Shown here piece by piece: positions 1 to 9,565 of a stretch of DNA of 64,000 nucleotides. The notes beneath the pieces were generated by a model. That model had not been told where the DNA came from, ran no database searches, and worked only from the letters and a program-made list of their open reading frames with translations. Position 1 is the first letter of the stretch. The number at the start of each line of letters is the position of its first letter. Source of the DNA: Pseudomonas anguilliseptica (GTDB lineage Bacteria > Pseudomonadota > Gammaproteobacteria > Pseudomonadales > Pseudomonadaceae); NCBI RefSeq assembly GCF_900105355.1, contig NZ_FNSC01000001.1, forward strand, positions 1,054,001-1,118,000. Reading direction: 5' to 3'. Made by a program: the position numbers and the translations under genes.

Positions 1-68
1 AACAACTGGACCTGGCGGCATTTGTACGCCTGGCAGACAAACTGGCTGAACAGCCCAACGCCGACTGA
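1..68 (+). CDS. rsmA: C-terminal tail of 16S rRNA dimethyladenosine transferase (partial)
   Basis: The frame starting at base 3 reads 21 residues ending in LAEQPNAD and a TGA at 66-68. The tail has no catalytic motif. The assignment rests on gene order: in Pseudomonas rsmA (ksgA) lies directly upstream of apaG, as here, with a 41-base gap. RsmA dimethylates two adjacent adenines in helix 45 of 16S rRNA. The rest of the gene lies before the window. Confidence 0.6.
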   Translation, partial: QLDLAAFVRLADKLAEQPNAD

Positions 69-109
69 CAGCGGCTAGACTGGGTACCTGCCCACTGAGT
101 TAATTACGC

Positions 110-490
110 ATGAGCGATTCGCATTACAAGATCGACGTCAGCGTCGTCACCCGCTATCTGCCGGAGCAGTCACAGCCGGAGCAGAACCGCTTTGCCTTCG
201 CCTACACCGTCACGGTAAGCAACAACGGCGAACTGTCGGCCAAGCTGCTCTCGCGGCACTGGGTAATTACCGATGGTGATGGTCGCGTGCAGGAAGTACG
301 CGGTGCTGGCGTGATCGGCCAGCAGCCGCTGATCGAGGCTGGTTCCAGTCACACCTACAGCAGCGGCACCGTGATGACCACCCGCGTCGGTATCATGCAG
401 GGTAGCTACCAGATGCTCGCCGAAGACGGCAAACGCTTTGACGCCGTGATCGCGCCCTTTCGTCTTGCGGTGCCGGGCTCGCTGCACTGA
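110..490 (+). CDS. apaG: ApaG protein
   Basis: 126 residues, the usual ApaG length, with the family's single Ig-like beta-sandwich. Recognisable stretches are [16 protein letters not shown] near the N terminus and [16 protein letters not shown] in the middle, which ends in a glycine-rich turn. The biochemical role is not firmly known; it is thought to bind small ligands or proteins. Its stop overlaps the apaH start (TGATG), so the two are translationally coupled. It sits between rsmA and apaH, as in other gamma-proteobacteria. Confidence 0.95.
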   Translation: MSDSHYKIDVSVVTRYLPEQSQPEQNRFAFAYTVTVSNNGELSAKLLSRHWVITDGDGRVQEVRGAGVIGQQPLIEAGSSHTYSSGTVMTTRVGIMQGSYQMLAEDGKRFDAVIAPFRLAVPGSLH

Positions 491-1311
491 TGGCCACTTA
501 CGCAGTCGGTGACCTGCAAGGTTGCCTGAAACCCCTGCAATGCCTGCTTGAGCGCGTAGCCTTTGATCCGTCACGCGACAAGCTGTGGCTGGTAGGTGAT
601 CTGGTCAACCGCGGCCCCGAATCCCTGGCGACGCTGCGTTTCCTCTACAACATCCGTGATGCGCTGACCTGCGTGCTGGGCAATCACGACCTGCACCTGC
701 TGGCCGTGGCACACAATATCGAGCGCCTGAAGAAAGGCGACACCCTGCGCGAAATCATCGACGCACCAGATGCTGCTGACCTGCTCGACTGGCTGCGCCG
801 GCAGAAGCTCCTGCATTACGATGAGGCCCGCGATATGGCACTCGTGCACGCGGGCATCCCACCGCAGTGGAACATGGACAAAGCCCTTCGCCGCGCTGCT
901 GAAGTGGAAGAAGCCTTGCGTGATGACGCGCGCCTGCCGCTGTTTCTCGACGGCATGTATGGCAACGAGCCGGCCAAGTGGGACGGAGACCTGCACGGCG
1001 TAACGCGCCTGCGGGTAATCACCAACTACTTCACCCGCATGCGCTTCTGCAAAGCCGATGGCACCCTAGACCTGAAAAACAAGGAAGGCGTCGGCAGCGC
1101 ACCACCGGGCTACGCCCCCTGGTTCAGCTGCAAACAGCGCAAGACCCGAGGTCAGCGCATCATCTTCGGCCACTGGGCAGCACTCGAAGGCCAGTCCCCA
1201 GAGCCCGACGTGATCGCCCTGGATACCGGCTGCGTATGGGGCGCAAGCATGACCCTGATGAATATCGATAGCGGCGAGAAATACAGCTGCGACTGTAAGG
1301 AGCAAGCATGA
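490..1311 (+). CDS. apaH: Bis(5'-nucleosyl)-tetraphosphatase, symmetrical
   Basis: ApaH hydrolyses Ap4A symmetrically to two ADP and so controls the alarmone-like dinucleotide and NpnN-capped RNA. The 273-residue protein has the metallophosphatase signatures in order: GDLQGC (about 7-12), [10 protein letters not shown] (about 36-45) and [11 protein letters not shown] (about 64-74), with a later GHWA histidine motif. The start is the ATG overlapping the apaG stop, and the end overlaps the glpE start by 4 bases, giving a tight apaG-apaH-glpE unit. Confidence 0.96.
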   Translation: MATYAVGDLQGCLKPLQCLLERVAFDPSRDKLWLVGDLVNRGPESLATLRFLYNIRDALTCVLGNHDLHLLAVAHNIERLKKGDTLREIIDAPDAADLLDWLRRQKLLHYDEARDMALVHAGIPPQWNMDKALRRAAEVEEALRDDARLPLFLDGMYGNEPAKWDGDLHGVTRLRVITNYFTRMRFCKADGTLDLKNKEGVGSAPPGYAPWFSCKQRKTRGQRIIFGHWAALEGQSPEPDVIALDTGCVWGASMTLMNIDSGEKYSCDCKEQA

Positions 1312-1637
1312 GCGAATTCAAACGCATCCCCCCCGAGCAGGCTCAGGCGTTGCGCCAACAAGGCGCCGTGGTGGTCGATATCCGCGACCCGCAAAGCTTT
1401 GCCGCCGGCCACATCAGCGGCTCGCAGCACCTCGACAACCACTCGCTGCACGCCTTTATCACCCAGGCCGATCTCGACGCACCGCTGATTGTCACCTGCT
1501 ACCACGGCAACTCCAGCCAGAGCGCAGCGGCCTATCTGGTTGGCCAGGGTTTCAGTGAGGTCTACAGCCTCGATGGCGGCTTTGAACTGTGGCGCGCCAC
1601 TTTCCCCAACGACACCGCGCACAGTTCGGAAGAATAA
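1308..1637 (+). CDS. glpE: Thiosulfate sulfurtransferase GlpE (single-domain rhodanese)
   Basis: A 109-residue single-domain rhodanese that moves sulfane sulfur from thiosulfate to cyanide or a thiol acceptor in the cytoplasm. The active-site loop CYHGNSS, around residue 65, contains the catalytic Cys and matches the GlpE-type six-residue loop. The early [15 protein letters not shown] stretch is the usual rhodanese fold signature. The ATG overlaps the apaH stop (ATGA), so it is the last gene of the apaG-apaH-glpE cluster. It is not next to glp genes here, as is normal in Pseudomonas. Confidence 0.93.
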   Translation: MSEFKRIPPEQAQALRQQGAVVVDIRDPQSFAAGHISGSQHLDNHSLHAFITQADLDAPLIVTCYHGNSSQSAAAYLVGQGFSEVYSLDGGFELWRATFPNDTAHSSEE

Positions 1638-1806
1638 TTTTTTCACCGCCCAGGCCGCACCAGCTGTGGCCTGCCGGGCATTGCCGACCAACGGTAATAT
1701 CCTGTTATCGTTGCGCGGCCCTTGACCTCGCCGATTCCGAACTATCCTTTAGCTCAGGCCATCCAAAACAAGGTAGAGCCGGCCAAACGGCATCGGGCCA
1801 TCGGTA

Positions 1807-1947
1807 AGAACCTGTTCAAGGTCTCGCGAGCTAGAGTCATGCAAGGCAAGAACAGGCGAGGAAGCGGAGTTTACTGATGTAAATGAGCATTCCGAGCCTG
1901 TTCTTAACGCAGCAGGATCGACGCGCAGCAGACGTTGGACAAGTTCT
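1807..1947. repeat. MITE-like dispersed repeat, copy 1
   Basis: A 141-bp element with imperfect 18-bp terminal inverted repeats: left AGAACCTGTTCAAGGTCT, right AGACGTTGGACAAGTTCT, whose complement is AGAACTTGTCCAACGTCT. The interior (GCGAGCTAGAG, ATGCAAGGCAA, AACAGGCGAGGAAGCGGAGT, ATGAGCATTCCGAGCCTG) is almost identical to a second copy at 45564-45700. There is no coding capacity, and I see no clear target duplication. The remaining bases of the 1638-2053 gap show only an upstream region for prkA. Confidence 0.8.
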
Positions 1948-2053
1948 AAGATTATTAGGTGTTCTGGGGGTTTATCCCGGCGGCATCCGCACCGGGGCTA
2001 CCAAGCGCCTGACCGAACCCGCACCGGCTCTGCGCATCGAGCGAGGTGAAGTC

Positions 2054-3976
2054 ATGAGCATTTTCAGCCACTTCCAACAACGTTTCGAAGCGACTCGCCA
2101 GGAGGAGCTCTGCCTCCAGGAGTACCTCGAACTGTGCAAACAGGATCGCAGCGCCTACGCCTCGGCAGCCGAACGCCTGCTGCTGGCCATTGGCGAGCCT
2201 GAACTACTCGACACCTCAACCGACCCACGGCTTTCGCGGATCTTCTCCAACAAAGTGATCCGCCGTTACCCGGCCTTTGCCGACTTCCATGGCATGGAAG
2301 AATGCATCGACCAGATCGTCTCCTACTTCCGTCATGCCGCTCAGGGCCTGGAAGAGAAGAAACAGATCCTTTATCTACTCGGCCCAGTGGGCGGCGGTAA
2401 ATCGTCCCTGGCGGAAAAGCTCAAGCACCTGATCGAGAAAGTACCGTTCTACGCGATCAAAGGCTCGCCAGTGTTCGAGTCACCGCTCGGTCTGTTCAGC
2501 GACGCCGAAGACGGCACCATCCTCGAAGAGGATTACGGCATTCCCCGGCGCTACCTCAACAGCATCATGTCGCCCTGGGCCACCAAGCGGCTGCAGGAAT
2601 TCGGCGGCGACATCAGCCAGTTCCGCGTGGTCAAACTCTACCCGTCGATTCTCAACCAGATCGCAGTGGCCAAAACTGAGCCAGGCGATGAGAACAACCA
2701 GGACATCTCTGCCCTGGTCGGCAAGGTGGATATCCGCAAGCTGGAGGAATACCCACAGAACGACGCCGACGCCTACAGCTACTCGGGCGCACTGTGCCGG
2801 GCCAACCAGGGTCTGATGGAATTCGTCGAGATGTTCAAAGCGCCGATCAAGGTGCTGCATCCACTACTGACCGCCACTCAGGAAGGTAACTACAACAGCA
2901 CCGAAGGTCTCGGCGCGATTCCCTATAGCGGCATCCTGCTGGCCCACTCCAACGAGTCGGAATGGCACAGCTTTCGCAACAACAAGAACAACGAAGCCTT
3001 TATCGACCGCATCTACATCGTCAAGGTGCCGTACTGCCTGCGCGTCTCCGACGAGATCAAGATCTACGACAAGCTGCTGTTCAACAGCTCCCTGGCCAAA
3101 GCCCATTGCTCGCCGGACACGCTGAAGATGCTTGCGCAGTTCTCAACCCTCAGCCGCCTGAAAGAGCCGGAAAACTCCAACGTTTACTCGAAGATGCGCG
3201 TCTACGACGGCGAAAACCTCAAAGACACCGATCCCAAGGCCAAGTCGATTCAGGAGTACCGCGACACCGCAGGTGTGGATGAAGGCATGAACGGTCTATC
3301 GACCCGCTTCGCCTTCAAGATCCTGTCCAAGGTGTTCAACTTCGACCCGCACGAAATCGCCGCTAACCCGGTGCACCTGCTCTACGTGCTGGAGCAGCAG
3401 ATCGAGCAGGAACAGTTCCCTGCCGAAGTGCGCGAGCGTTACCTGCGCTTTATCAAGGAATACCTGGCGCCGCGCTATATCGAATTTATCGGCAAGGAAA
3501 TCCAGACCGCCTACCTGGAGTCCTACAGCGAATACGGGCAGAACATCTTCGACCGCTACGTGCTGTACGCCGACTTCTGGATTCAGGACCAGGAATACCG
3601 CGACCCGGAAACCGGCGAGATCCTCAATCGAGTGGCCCTCAACGAGGAGCTGGAGAAGATCGAAAAACCGGCTGGGATCAGCAACCCGAAGGATTTCCGC
3701 AACGAGATCGTCAACTTCGTGCTGCGCGCCCGAGCCAACAACAATGGCAAAAATCCGACCTGGCTCAGTTACGAGAAGCTGCGCGTGGTGATCGAGAAGA
3801 AGATGTTCTCCAACACCGAAGACCTGCTGCCGGTCATCAGTTTCAACGCCAAGGCGAGCAAGGAGGATCAACAGAAACACAACGATTTCGTCACTCGCAT
3901 GGTCGAGCGCGGCTACACCGACAAGCAGGTACGCCTGCTGTCCGAGTGGTATCTGCGGGTTCGTAAATCGCAATAG
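2054..3976 (+). CDS. prkA: PrkA family serine protein kinase
   Basis: The 640-residue product matches the known Pseudomonas PrkA length. PrkA couples an AAA+ ATPase module to a kinase-like C-terminal domain and acts in stationary-phase and nitrogen-stress physiology with YeaH and SpoVR. The Walker A sequence GPVGGGKSS lies at about residues 110-118, and the conserved kinase-like region covers the C-terminal third. The start at 2054 (after GAGGTGAAGTC) is preferred. An in-frame ATG at 1883 would add 57 residues read partly from the repeat at 1807-1947, with no family similarity. It is the first gene of prkA-yeaH-spoVR. Confidence 0.95.
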   Translation: MSIFSHFQQRFEATRQEELCLQEYLELCKQDRSAYASAAERLLLAIGEPELLDTSTDPRLSRIFSNKVIRRYPAFADFHGMEECIDQIVSYFRHAAQGLEEKKQILYLLGPVGGGKSSLAEKLKHLIEKVPFYAIKGSPVFESPLGLFSDAEDGTILEEDYGIPRRYLNSIMSPWATKRLQEFGGDISQFRVVKLYPSILNQIAVAKTEPGDENNQDISALVGKVDIRKLEEYPQNDADAYSYSGALCRANQGLMEFVEMFKAPIKVLHPLLTATQEGNYNSTEGLGAIPYSGILLAHSNESEWHSFRNNKNNEAFIDRIYIVKVPYCLRVSDEIKIYDKLLFNSSLAKAHCSPDTLKMLAQFSTLSRLKEPENSNVYSKMRVYDGENLKDTDPKAKSIQEYRDTAGVDEGMNGLSTRFAFKILSKVFNFDPHEIAANPVHLLYVLEQQIEQEQFPAEVRERYLRFIKEYLAPRYIEFIGKEIQTAYLESYSEYGQNIFDRYVLYADFWIQDQEYRDPETGEILNRVALNEELEKIEKPAGISNPKDFRNEIVNFVLRARANNNGKNPTWLSYEKLRVVIEKKMFSNTEDLLPVISFNAKASKEDQQKHNDFVTRMVERGYTDKQVRLLSEWYLRVRKSQ

Positions 3977-4072
3977 AACGGCCTGGCGCAACAGGCCACG
4001 CAGCAGCGCAGAGCGCGGGACAGCGCTCTGCCAGCGATTGCGCCTGATGTCTGCAGTGCACGGAGGGCAGTG

Positions 4073-5344
4073 ATGAGCCATGTTATCGACCGACGCCTGA
4101 ACGGCAAGAACAAGAGCACGGTAAACCGCCAGCGCTTCCTGCGGCGCTACCGCGACCACATCAAAAAGGCCGTGGAAGAAGCGGTCAGCCGCCGTTCTAT
4201 TACCGATATGGAGCACGGCGAACAGATCAGCATCCCCGGCCGTGATATCGACGAGCCGGTATTGCACCACGGCCGTGGCGGGCGCCAGACCACCGTGCAC
4301 CCCGGCAACCGTGAATTCACCACCGGCGAGAAGATTGCCCGCCCGCAAGGCGGTGGCAGCGGCCAAGGCGCCGGCAAGGCAAGCAACTCCGGCGAAGGCA
4401 TGGATGACTTCGTCTTCCAGATCACTCAGGAAGAATTCCTCGACTTTATATTCGAGGACCTGGAACTGCCCAATTTGATCAAACGCCACCTGACCGGCAG
4501 CGACACCTTCAAGAGCGTACGCGCGGGTATCAGCAATGAAGGCAACCCGTCACGCATCAATATCGTGCGCACCCTGCGTTCAGCCCACGCCCGGCGCATC
4601 GCCCTGTCCGGCAGCAGCCGCAACAAACTCAAGAGCGCCCAGGCCGAACTGGAACGCCTGAAGCTGGAACAGCCAGACAACCTCGGCGATATCCAGGCGC
4701 TTGAAGAAGAAGTCAGCAAACTGCGCGCGCGGATCAAGCGCGTGCCCTTCCTCGACACCTTCGACCTCAAGTACAACCTGCTGGTCAAGCAACCCAACCC
4801 CAGCTCCAAGGCCGTGATGTTCTGCCTGATGGATGTGTCCGGGTCGATGACGCAGTCGACCAAGGACATCGCCAAACGCTTCTTTATCCTCTTGTACCTG
4901 TTTCTCAAGCGCAATTACGACAAGATCGAGGTGGTGTTTATCCGCCACCACACCAGCGCCAAGGAAGTGGATGAGGAGGAATTCTTCTACTCACGCGAGA
5001 CCGGCGGCACCATCGTCTCCAGCGCGCTCAAGTTGATGCAGGAAATCATGGCTGAGCGCTACCCGATCAACGAATGGAATATCTACGCCGCCCAGGCGTC
5101 GGATGGCGACAACTGGAATGATGACTCGCCGATCTGCAGGGATATATTGATCAAGCAGATCATGCCGTTCGTGCAGTACTTCACCTACGTCGAGATCACC
5201 CCGCGCGAGCATCAGGCGCTGTGGTTCGAATACGAGCAGGTCAGCGAAGCTTTCGCCGACACCTTCGCCCAGCAGCAGCTGGTATCGGCCGGCGACATCT
5301 ACCCGGTATTCCGCGACCTGTTCCAGCGGAGGCTAGCCACATGA
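4073..5344 (+). CDS. yeaH: YeaH/YhbH family protein (DUF444, VWA-like)
   Basis: A 423-residue cytoplasmic protein of the YeaH/YhbH family, always linked to prkA and spoVR and needed for the same stress response. The N-terminal part is basic and disordered ([15 protein letters not shown], then Gly-rich). The C-terminal half has a von Willebrand A-like fold with the MIDAS-type motif DVSGSM near residues 254-259. The start at 4073 has GGAGG at 4062-4066; a GTG at 4070 is less well spaced. The stop overlaps the spoVR ATG (ATGA). Confidence 0.93.
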   Translation: MSHVIDRRLNGKNKSTVNRQRFLRRYRDHIKKAVEEAVSRRSITDMEHGEQISIPGRDIDEPVLHHGRGGRQTTVHPGNREFTTGEKIARPQGGGSGQGAGKASNSGEGMDDFVFQITQEEFLDFIFEDLELPNLIKRHLTGSDTFKSVRAGISNEGNPSRINIVRTLRSAHARRIALSGSSRNKLKSAQAELERLKLEQPDNLGDIQALEEEVSKLRARIKRVPFLDTFDLKYNLLVKQPNPSSKAVMFCLMDVSGSMTQSTKDIAKRFFILLYLFLKRNYDKIEVVFIRHHTSAKEVDEEEFFYSRETGGTIVSSALKLMQEIMAERYPINEWNIYAAQASDGDNWNDDSPICRDILIKQIMPFVQYFTYVEITPREHQALWFEYEQVSEAFADTFAQQQLVSAGDIYPVFRDLFQRRLAT

Positions 5345-6909
5345 GCACGAGCAAAGATAAGCGCCGTCAGCCGATTTCTACCGGCTCGGAGTGGACCTTC
5401 GAGCTGATCCGCCAGTACGACCGTGAAATCAGTCGACTCGCCGAACGCTATGCCCTGGACACCTACCCCAACCAGATCGAGGTGATCACCGCCGAGCAGA
5501 TGATGGACGCCTACGCCTCGGTCGGCATGCCGCTGGGCTATCACCACTGGTCCTACGGCAAACACTTCCTCAGCACCGAAAAGGGCTACAAGCGCGGGCA
5601 GATGGGCTTAGCCTACGAGATCGTGATCAACTCCGACCCGTGCATCGCTTACCTGATGGAAGAAAACACCATCTGCATGCAGGCCCTGGTGATTGCCCAC
5701 GCCTGCTACGGCCATAACAGCTTCTTCAAGGGCAACTACCTGTTCCGCACCTGGACCGACGCCAGTTCGATCATCGACTACCTGGTGTTTGCCAAGCAGT
5801 ACATCATGCAATGTGAAGAGCGTTATGGCATTGACGCGGTGGAAGACCTGCTCGACTCCTGCCATGCCCTGATGAACTACGGTGTCGACCGGTACAAACG
5901 CCCCTACCCGATTTCCGCCGAGGAAGAACGGCGGCGCATGAAGGACCGCGAAGAACACCTGCAGAAGCAGATCAACGACCTCTGGCGCACCATCCCGAAA
6001 AACGCCAGCAAGGGCGGTGACAAGGACAACAAGCGCTTCCCCGCCGAGCCGCAGGAAAACATCCTGTACTTTCTGGAAAAGCACGCGCCGCTGCTGGAGC
6101 CCTGGCAGCGCGAGATCATCCGCATCGTGCGCAAGATCGCCCAGTACTTCTACCCGCAGCGCCAGACCCAGGTGATGAACGAAGGCTGGGCGACCTTCTG
6201 GCACTACACCCTGATGAACGACCTGTACGACGAAGGCCTGGTGACTGAAGGTTTTATGATGGAGTTCCTGCAGTCGCACACCAGCGTGGTCTACCAGCCG
6301 CCGTTCGACAGCCCCTACTACAGCGGCATCAACCCCTATGCCCTAGGCTTTGCCATGTACCGCGACATCCGCCGCATCTGCGAAGATCCGACGGAAGAGG
6401 ATCGCCGCTGGTTCCCGGAGATTGCCGGCAGCGACTGGCTAAGTACCCTGAAATTCGCCATGAACAGCTTCAAGGACGAAAGCTTTATCCTGCAGTACCT
6501 GTCGCCCAAGGTGATCCGCGACCTCAAGCTGTTCAGCATTCTCGATGATGATCAGAAAGACGAGCTGGTTGTGCCGGCGATCCACGACGAACCCGGCTAC
6601 CAGGCCATTCGCGAAACACTGGCCGCGCAATACAACCTGGGCAACCGCGAGCCCAACGTGCAGATCTGGAGCATCGACCGCCGCGGCGACCGCTCGCTGA
6701 CCCTGCGCCACCAGCAGCACGACCGCAAACCGCTGGGCAGCTCCACCGAGGAGGTGCTGAAACACCTGCATCGCCTGTGGGGTTTCAATATCCATCTGGA
6801 GATGTACCAGGGCGAACAACTGATCGGCACCCAGCATGTACCGCCCAAGCATGAAACCGAACATGACAGCGACTACCCACGCCTCGATCTGATGATCCCG
6901 CCCATTTGA
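5341..6909 (+). CDS. spoVR: SpoVR family protein (YcgB)
   Basis: A 522-residue SpoVR/YcgB homologue, collinear with enterobacterial YcgB. Its biochemistry is unsolved; the name comes from the Bacillus spore-cortex gene, although Pseudomonas does not sporulate. Conserved blocks include [19 protein letters not shown] (about 48-66), the [16 protein letters not shown] histidine-rich stretch and [20 protein letters not shown]. The ATG is fused to the yeaH stop (ATGA), giving a three-gene operon. An upstream in-frame start at 5221 lies wholly inside yeaH and is rejected. Confidence 0.93.
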   Translation: MSTSKDKRRQPISTGSEWTFELIRQYDREISRLAERYALDTYPNQIEVITAEQMMDAYASVGMPLGYHHWSYGKHFLSTEKGYKRGQMGLAYEIVINSDPCIAYLMEENTICMQALVIAHACYGHNSFFKGNYLFRTWTDASSIIDYLVFAKQYIMQCEERYGIDAVEDLLDSCHALMNYGVDRYKRPYPISAEEERRRMKDREEHLQKQINDLWRTIPKNASKGGDKDNKRFPAEPQENILYFLEKHAPLLEPWQREIIRIVRKIAQYFYPQRQTQVMNEGWATFWHYTLMNDLYDEGLVTEGFMMEFLQSHTSVVYQPPFDSPYYSGINPYALGFAMYRDIRRICEDPTEEDRRWFPEIAGSDWLSTLKFAMNSFKDESFILQYLSPKVIRDLKLFSILDDDQKDELVVPAIHDEPGYQAIRETLAAQYNLGNREPNVQIWSIDRRGDRSLTLRHQQHDRKPLGSSTEEVLKHLHRLWGFNIHLEMYQGEQLIGTQHVPPKHETEHDSDYPRLDLMIPPI

Positions 6910-6971
6910 TCGGTTGCGCGCCCAGGATGCCAAGCACCAGCATGCGCAGCAGACCAACCGGGAATCTTCCG

Positions 6972-7484
6972 ATGCGCCTGTTTATCGTATTACTACTGTG
7001 CCTGGCACTGGCCACCTGTAGCAGCCAACTGCCCCGCGCCCAGGTACTGACACCCGCCAGCGCCGAACTGACGGGCAAACGCAGCTTCAGCCTGATCGCC
7101 GCCGAACAGGCCGTAGAAGGCGACGTCCCCTTTGCCGAGCGCTATGCGCAGCTTGAACAGTTGCTGCGCGCGGGCTTGAGCGCCCGTGGTTACCAAGCCA
7201 GTCCGCAGGCGCAGATTCAGGTGTATTACTGGCTGGCCGTGCAGGACAGTCCGCTGGACTTCAAGGTCGAGGCCGCCCCCCCCACCCCGCTCGGCCCTTA
7301 CCAGGCGATCCACCGCCTGCGCGATGAAACCGGCACCCTACGCATCCGCCTGACAACCCCGGAGCAGCACATCCTCTGGGAAGGCTTGGTCAACACCGGC
7401 CTGAGCCCCGCCAAAGACAGTGCCGAACTACTCGAGCGCGCCACCCAAGCACTCTTGCAGCAAATTCCCCTAGCCAGCCCGTAA
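6972..7484 (+). CDS. Putative lipoprotein, DUF4136-like
   Basis: A 170-residue protein with a signal peptide (MRLFIVLLLCLALATCSS). The Cys follows L-A-T, an acceptable though not ideal lipobox. The mature part has the repeated short strand pattern of DUF4136-type lipoproteins (ALLRAGLSARGYQ, AQIQVYYWLAVQD, LWEGLV). A small lipoprotein lies between spoVR and cca in other pseudomonads, so the position is conserved. I chose the ATG at 6972 because the signal peptide begins there; the in-frame ATG at 6906 overlaps spoVR and spoils the signal. Function unknown. Confidence 0.75.
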   Translation: MRLFIVLLLCLALATCSSQLPRAQVLTPASAELTGKRSFSLIAAEQAVEGDVPFAERYAQLEQLLRAGLSARGYQASPQAQIQVYYWLAVQDSPLDFKVEAAPPTPLGPYQAIHRLRDETGTLRIRLTTPEQHILWEGLVNTGLSPAKDSAELLERATQALLQQIPLASP

Positions 7485-7536
7485 CCCGGATGCAATCTGA
7501 GAACACGCCGCCCCCTCAGAACTGCATCCAGGCTAC
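7481..7536. repeat. Intergenic inverted repeat (GGATGCA type)
   Basis: The left arm GTAACCCGGATGCA and right arm TGCATCCAGGCTAC (complement GTAGCCTGGATGCA) enclose inner matching blocks TCTGAG and CTCAGA, so the 56 bases can form a long imperfect hairpin. It begins in the stop region of the lipoprotein gene and ends 50 bases before cca. It has the look of the short Pseudomonas GTAGCCCGGATGCA-type repeats and may also attenuate read-through. Confidence 0.6.
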
Positions 7537-7586
7537 CCCTCGTCAGCGCCCAGCCGCTATTCTCCGCACTTAGCGGAGGAACCATG

Positions 7587-8819
7587 ATGCAGATTTACAA
7601 AGTCGGCGGCGCAGTACGTGATCGCCTGTTAGGTCGTGAAGTCAGCGAGATCGACTGGGTAGTGGTCGGCGCCAGCGCCGAGCAAATGCTCGAATTGGGC
7701 TATCGCCCGGTGGGTGCTGACTTCCCGGTATTTCTGCATCCGCAGAGCGGCGAGGAATATGCCCTGGCCCGCACCGAGCGCAAAAGCGGGCGCGGCTACG
7801 GCGGCTTTACCTTCTTTGCCAGCCCCGAAGTCACCCTGGAAGAAGACCTGATCCGCCGCGACCTGACCGTCAATGCCATGGCCGAGGACGATCACGGCAC
7901 GCAGATCGATCCCTACGGTGGCCAGCGCGACCTCGAAGCCCGACTGCTGCGCCACGTCTCTCCGGCCTTCGCCGAAGACCCGCTGCGCGTACTGCGCGTC
8001 GCCCGCTTTGCCGCCCGTTACGCGCCACTGGGCTTCAGCGTAGCGCCTGAAACCATGGTGCTGATGCGCGAGCTGAGCGAGTCCGGTGAACTCAACGCAC
8101 TGACAGCGGAACGTAGCTGGAAGGAACTCTCCCGCGCCCTGATGGAGCCGCGCCCCGATGTATTTATCCAGGTGCTGCGCGACTGCGGCGCCCTGCGTGA
8201 ACTGCTGCCCGAGGTCGACGCGCTGTTCGGCGTGCCACAACCCGCCGCCCATCATCCGGAGATCGACACCGGTGAGCATGTACTCAGCGTGCTGCGCCAG
8301 TGCGCCGAACACCAGCAACCGCTGACCGTACGCTGGGCCTGTCTGCTGCACGATGTTGGCAAAGGTCTGACGCCGGAGGCCGAATGGCCCCGACATATCG
8401 CCCACGAACACACCGGGCTGAAGCTCATCCGCGCGATCAACCAGCGTTGCAAGGCACCCAAGGATTGCCAGGAACTGGCCTTGCAGGTTGGTGAATTCCA
8501 CACCCACGGCCACCGCGCTCTGGAGCTGAAGGCTTCGACCCTGCTCAAACTGCTACAGGGCTTCGACGTGTTCCGCCGCCCGCAACGCTTCGAAGAATTT
8601 ATCGCGGCCTGTGAAATGGACGCCCGCGGCCGTCTCGGTCTGGAACAACGCGCCTACCCGCAGGCTGAGTACTTGCGGGCCGCCATGCACGCCGCCCGTG
8701 CAGTGGCTGTGCAACCGCTGCTCAAGCGAGGCCTGCAAGGGGCCGAACTGGGCAACGCACTGCAGGAAGAACGCCTGCAGGCGCTTCAGAAATTTCGCCA
8801 GAACCGTCCTCAAGCGTAG
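7587..8819 (+). CDS. cca: CCA-adding tRNA nucleotidyltransferase (multifunctional)
   Basis: This enzyme adds or repairs the 3' CCA end of tRNAs and, in the gamma-proteobacterial type, carries an HD phosphohydrolase domain. Residues 1-25 hold the class II nucleotidyltransferase signature ([12 protein letters not shown], then EIDWVVVG with metal-binding Asp). [10 protein letters not shown] and the [15 protein letters not shown] motif follow, and an HD domain with GEHVLSVL and [10 protein letters not shown] lies near 225-255. Length is 410 residues. The start at 7587 has GGAGGA at 7575-7580, 6 bases upstream; an ATG at 7584 is too close. Confidence 0.95.
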   Translation: MQIYKVGGAVRDRLLGREVSEIDWVVVGASAEQMLELGYRPVGADFPVFLHPQSGEEYALARTERKSGRGYGGFTFFASPEVTLEEDLIRRDLTVNAMAEDDHGTQIDPYGGQRDLEARLLRHVSPAFAEDPLRVLRVARFAARYAPLGFSVAPETMVLMRELSESGELNALTAERSWKELSRALMEPRPDVFIQVLRDCGALRELLPEVDALFGVPQPAAHHPEIDTGEHVLSVLRQCAEHQQPLTVRWACLLHDVGKGLTPEAEWPRHIAHEHTGLKLIRAINQRCKAPKDCQELALQVGEFHTHGHRALELKASTLLKLLQGFDVFRRPQRFEEFIAACEMDARGRLGLEQRAYPQAEYLRAAMHAARAVAVQPLLKRGLQGAELGNALQEERLQALQKFRQNRPQA

Positions 8820-8998
8820 CGTTACGCTCAGCACACTGATAGGCTGAAGGCCTTGCAGCACTAGGCCTCCTAGCCATATCACGCATAAATTTTGACGCCA
8901 AAATATAAGCGCGTGAGCTTTACTTAAAAGAGCCTGCCTCGCCACGCGCCAACGCGCGTCGCCTCAGCGCCGAACAGGCCACGCCGGAGACCTATACC

Positions 8999-9565
8999 TT
9001 GTACCTGAATCGTCCAGTGTTTATGCGCGCCAACCGAAAAGCTCTCTGCTGCACCCTACTGGCACTCTTGCCGATACTGGCCCGCGCCGAATCAAGCGAT
9101 GCGGACAGCGCCACGCTGCGTGCCACTCAGGTTGCCCATGTGGTACACGGCATCCTCAGTTATGCGCGCTGGCCGCAGCAGCCAGAAGCGCTGCGTCTAT
9201 GTGTGATTGCACCAACCGAATACGCCGACCTGCTGTGGCAGAACCACGAACTGGAATCCAGCCAGCCAGTACAGGCCAAGCGCCTGCTGGTCGACAGCCC
9301 GCTGCTGGCAACCGACTGCGAAGCCGTCTACCTCGGGGTGATCGAGGAGAGCCAGCGCGTAACCTTGTTCAGTCGCCTGGTTGGCAAACCGATTCTGACC
9401 ATCAGCGAAACCAGCCAGGCCTGCAGCGAGGGCAGCCTGTTCTGCCTCGATATCAGCGATGATCATGTGGCGTTCAAGGTCAACCTCGATGCCGTCGCAC
9501 GCAGTGGCATTCGCATTCACCCGAATGTACTACAGCTGGGTAAGCGCGCAGGACCGCATCCATGA
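8999..9565 (+). CDS. yfiR: YfiR family periplasmic repressor of the YfiN cyclase
   Basis: YfiR is the periplasmic inhibitor that binds the YfiN sensor domain and keeps c-di-GMP synthesis off. The protein has a signal peptide ending ILARA and a DUF4154 body (AHVVHGILSYARWP, then NVLQLGKRAG at the end). The four Cys residues expected for YfiR's two disulfides are present (RLCVIAP with ATDCEAV; QACSEGSLFC). The TTG at 8999 has GGAGA eight bases before it; an ATG at 9023 lacks a Shine-Dalgarno but would also keep the signal. The end overlaps yfiN by 4 bases. Confidence 0.85.
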   Translation: MYLNRPVFMRANRKALCCTLLALLPILARAESSDADSATLRATQVAHVVHGILSYARWPQQPEALRLCVIAPTEYADLLWQNHELESSQPVQAKRLLVDSPLLATDCEAVYLGVIEESQRVTLFSRLVGKPILTISETSQACSEGSLFCLDISDDHVAFKVNLDAVARSGIRIHPNVLQLGKRAGPHP

